Assembly (NCBI RefSeq): GCF_001192795.1
Contig: NZ_DF968181.1
Coordinates: 1,540,974 to 1,604,973, forward strand
Source of the DNA: Flexilinea flocculi
GTDB taxonomy: Bacteria; Chloroflexota; Anaerolineae; Anaerolineales; Anaerolineaceae
Length of the DNA stretch: 64,000 nt
Direction of reading: 5' to 3'
Shown here: positions 63,460-64,000 of the stretch, piece by piece
How the letters are laid out: each line of letters begins with the position of its first letter
Numbering within the stretch: the first letter of the stretch is position 1
The notes under the pieces: model-generated
What the model saw: the letters and a program-made list of their open reading frames with translations, nothing else
Database searches by the model: none
What the model was told of the DNA's origin: nothing
Translations under genes and position numbers: made by a program

Positions 63460-64000
63460 TTTTCTTTTTTTCTCCTTGCAGATAAATCGTTGCATTTTCT
63501 ACTAAAGGGATCACACCTAAAACCGGCAAACCTATTAGATTTCGTATATCATTATCTGATTTAACAGTATTATCTAAAAATTCTCGGAAAACAATAATAC
63601 AAAATGAAATTATTCCGCAGAACAATGATCCAATCAGCGTATTTTTAAGGACATCCGGAGTAACAGGTTTATCTGTAACAGATGGAGGTGAAACGATTTC
63701 GACAGATCCCGCTTTTACCGTCATGACGAGAAAATTTGGCGCTATTGCAAGAATTTCATTGACAATATCAGCCGCCAAAATACGATCGGGATCTCTTGCT
63801 GTAATGCTCATGATCTGTGTTGTTCCGACCTGACTGATCTCAATTTTTTTCATCATTTCGATTGGTTCGATATTTTTTATTGAATAATAGCCTTTGTTCT
63901 GCAGATTTCGGATAACTTGGTTGATTACTGTGTCGCTCATCAGGATCACAGCATAGGTGTTAACCAGATTCCTTGCGGAATTAATCTGGTCATATGTAAT
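63443..64000 (-). CDS. Wzz/CpsC-type chain-length determinant (N-terminus outside window)
   Basis: 186 C-terminal residues are visible. YDQINSARNLVNTYAVILMSDTVINQVI is a typical Wzz-domain segment (listed here in parts: YDQINSARNLV, NTYAVILMS, DTVINQVI). PPSVTDKPVTPDVLKN precedes the final membrane helix LIGSLFCGIISFCIIVFREF, and a cytoplasmic tail NDIRNLIGLPVLGVIPLVE activates the kinase. It sets polymer length and forms the kinase complex. Confidence 0.88.
   Translation of the reverse strand: MTYDQINSARNLVNTYAVILMSDTVINQVIRNLQNKGYYSIKNIEPIEMMKKIEISQVGTTQIMSITARDPDRILAADIVNEILAIAPNFLVMTVKAGSVEIVSPPSVTDKPVTPDVLKNTLIGSLFCGIISFCIIVFREFLDNTVKSDNDIRNLIGLPVLGVIPLVENATIYLQGEKKKNAYDG

Overview
The window is AT-rich DNA that looks like a chromosome segment of a strictly anaerobic, fermentative bacterium. 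My best guess is a low-GC member of the Chloroflexota (Anaerolineae). The clues are a lipoprotein lytic transglycosylase with a Pro/Thr-rich linker after the lipobox, a ParA-ParB pair preceded by a zinc-ribbon membrane protein, a stand-alone helicase-associated protein, secG next to a solute-binding protein, and several anaerobic enzymes (pyruvate phosphate dikinase, a biotin-dependent carboxyltransferase subunit, a LarA-type racemase, a RACo-like activator, a monocluster ferredoxin). This placement rests on gene content only. There is no rRNA; one tRNA (Gly, anticodon CCC) is present.

Layout. 1-9.6 kb: truncated LacI regulator, AEC transporter, RACo-like ferredoxin/ASKHA protein, LarA-family racemase, ROK-like kinase, a 39-codon Lys-rich microgene, tRNA-Gly, an FAH-family hydrolase and a membrane protein. 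9.7-15.4 kb: nifS-mnmA-small membrane protein-csp cluster, an SdpR/SdpI-type pair, and trmFO. 15.7-23.4 kb: a tightly packed operon of rpoN (sigma-54), a PAS histidine kinase, an NtrC-type activator without a DNA-binding domain, a 106-aa two-helix membrane protein and an 891-aa TPR/caspase-like (C25-type) protein. It is preceded by a good sigma-54 -24/-12 element. 23.5-31.4 kb: a 6S RNA candidate, an orphan MsmX-type ATPase, a Crp/Fnr regulator divergent from cupin-ferredoxin, DegV, an epimerase, a Lit-like (DUF1461) protein and an MFS/spermidine-synthase fusion. 31.7-41.9 kb: nnr, tdk, hpt, CCA-adding enzyme, ppdK and a lytic transglycosylase. 42.1-54 kb: a ThiP/FbpB-like permease with its ATPase, DUF2085/YbaK/PHP, secG, a family-5 binding protein, DUF554, GNAT, parB-parA and a zinc-ribbon protein. 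54-64 kb: a GT39-like membrane protein, helicase-associated protein, MIP18 protein, carboxyltransferase subunit, a ribbon-helix-helix protein, and the start of an exopolysaccharide locus (cpsB, cpsD, wzz) that leaves the window.

Two things stand out. First, the 15.7-23.4 kb operon looks like a self-contained sigma-54 signalling circuit that feeds a caspase-like protease. It would be autoregulated through its own sigma-54 promoter and driven by an activator that needs no enhancer binding. Second, at least fifteen intergenic gaps carry members of one dispersed palindromic element. It has outer arms close to CAGTAATTCGAAATATGG, inner arms close to TTGTTGTTGTGATG, and a short loop. Two copies or relatives have flanking direct repeats like those left by transposition, and several sit against promoters. 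No transposase is visible in the window.

All calls are by eye from the sequence. Start codons were moved where a ribosome-binding site or family alignment argued for it. No database search was run.
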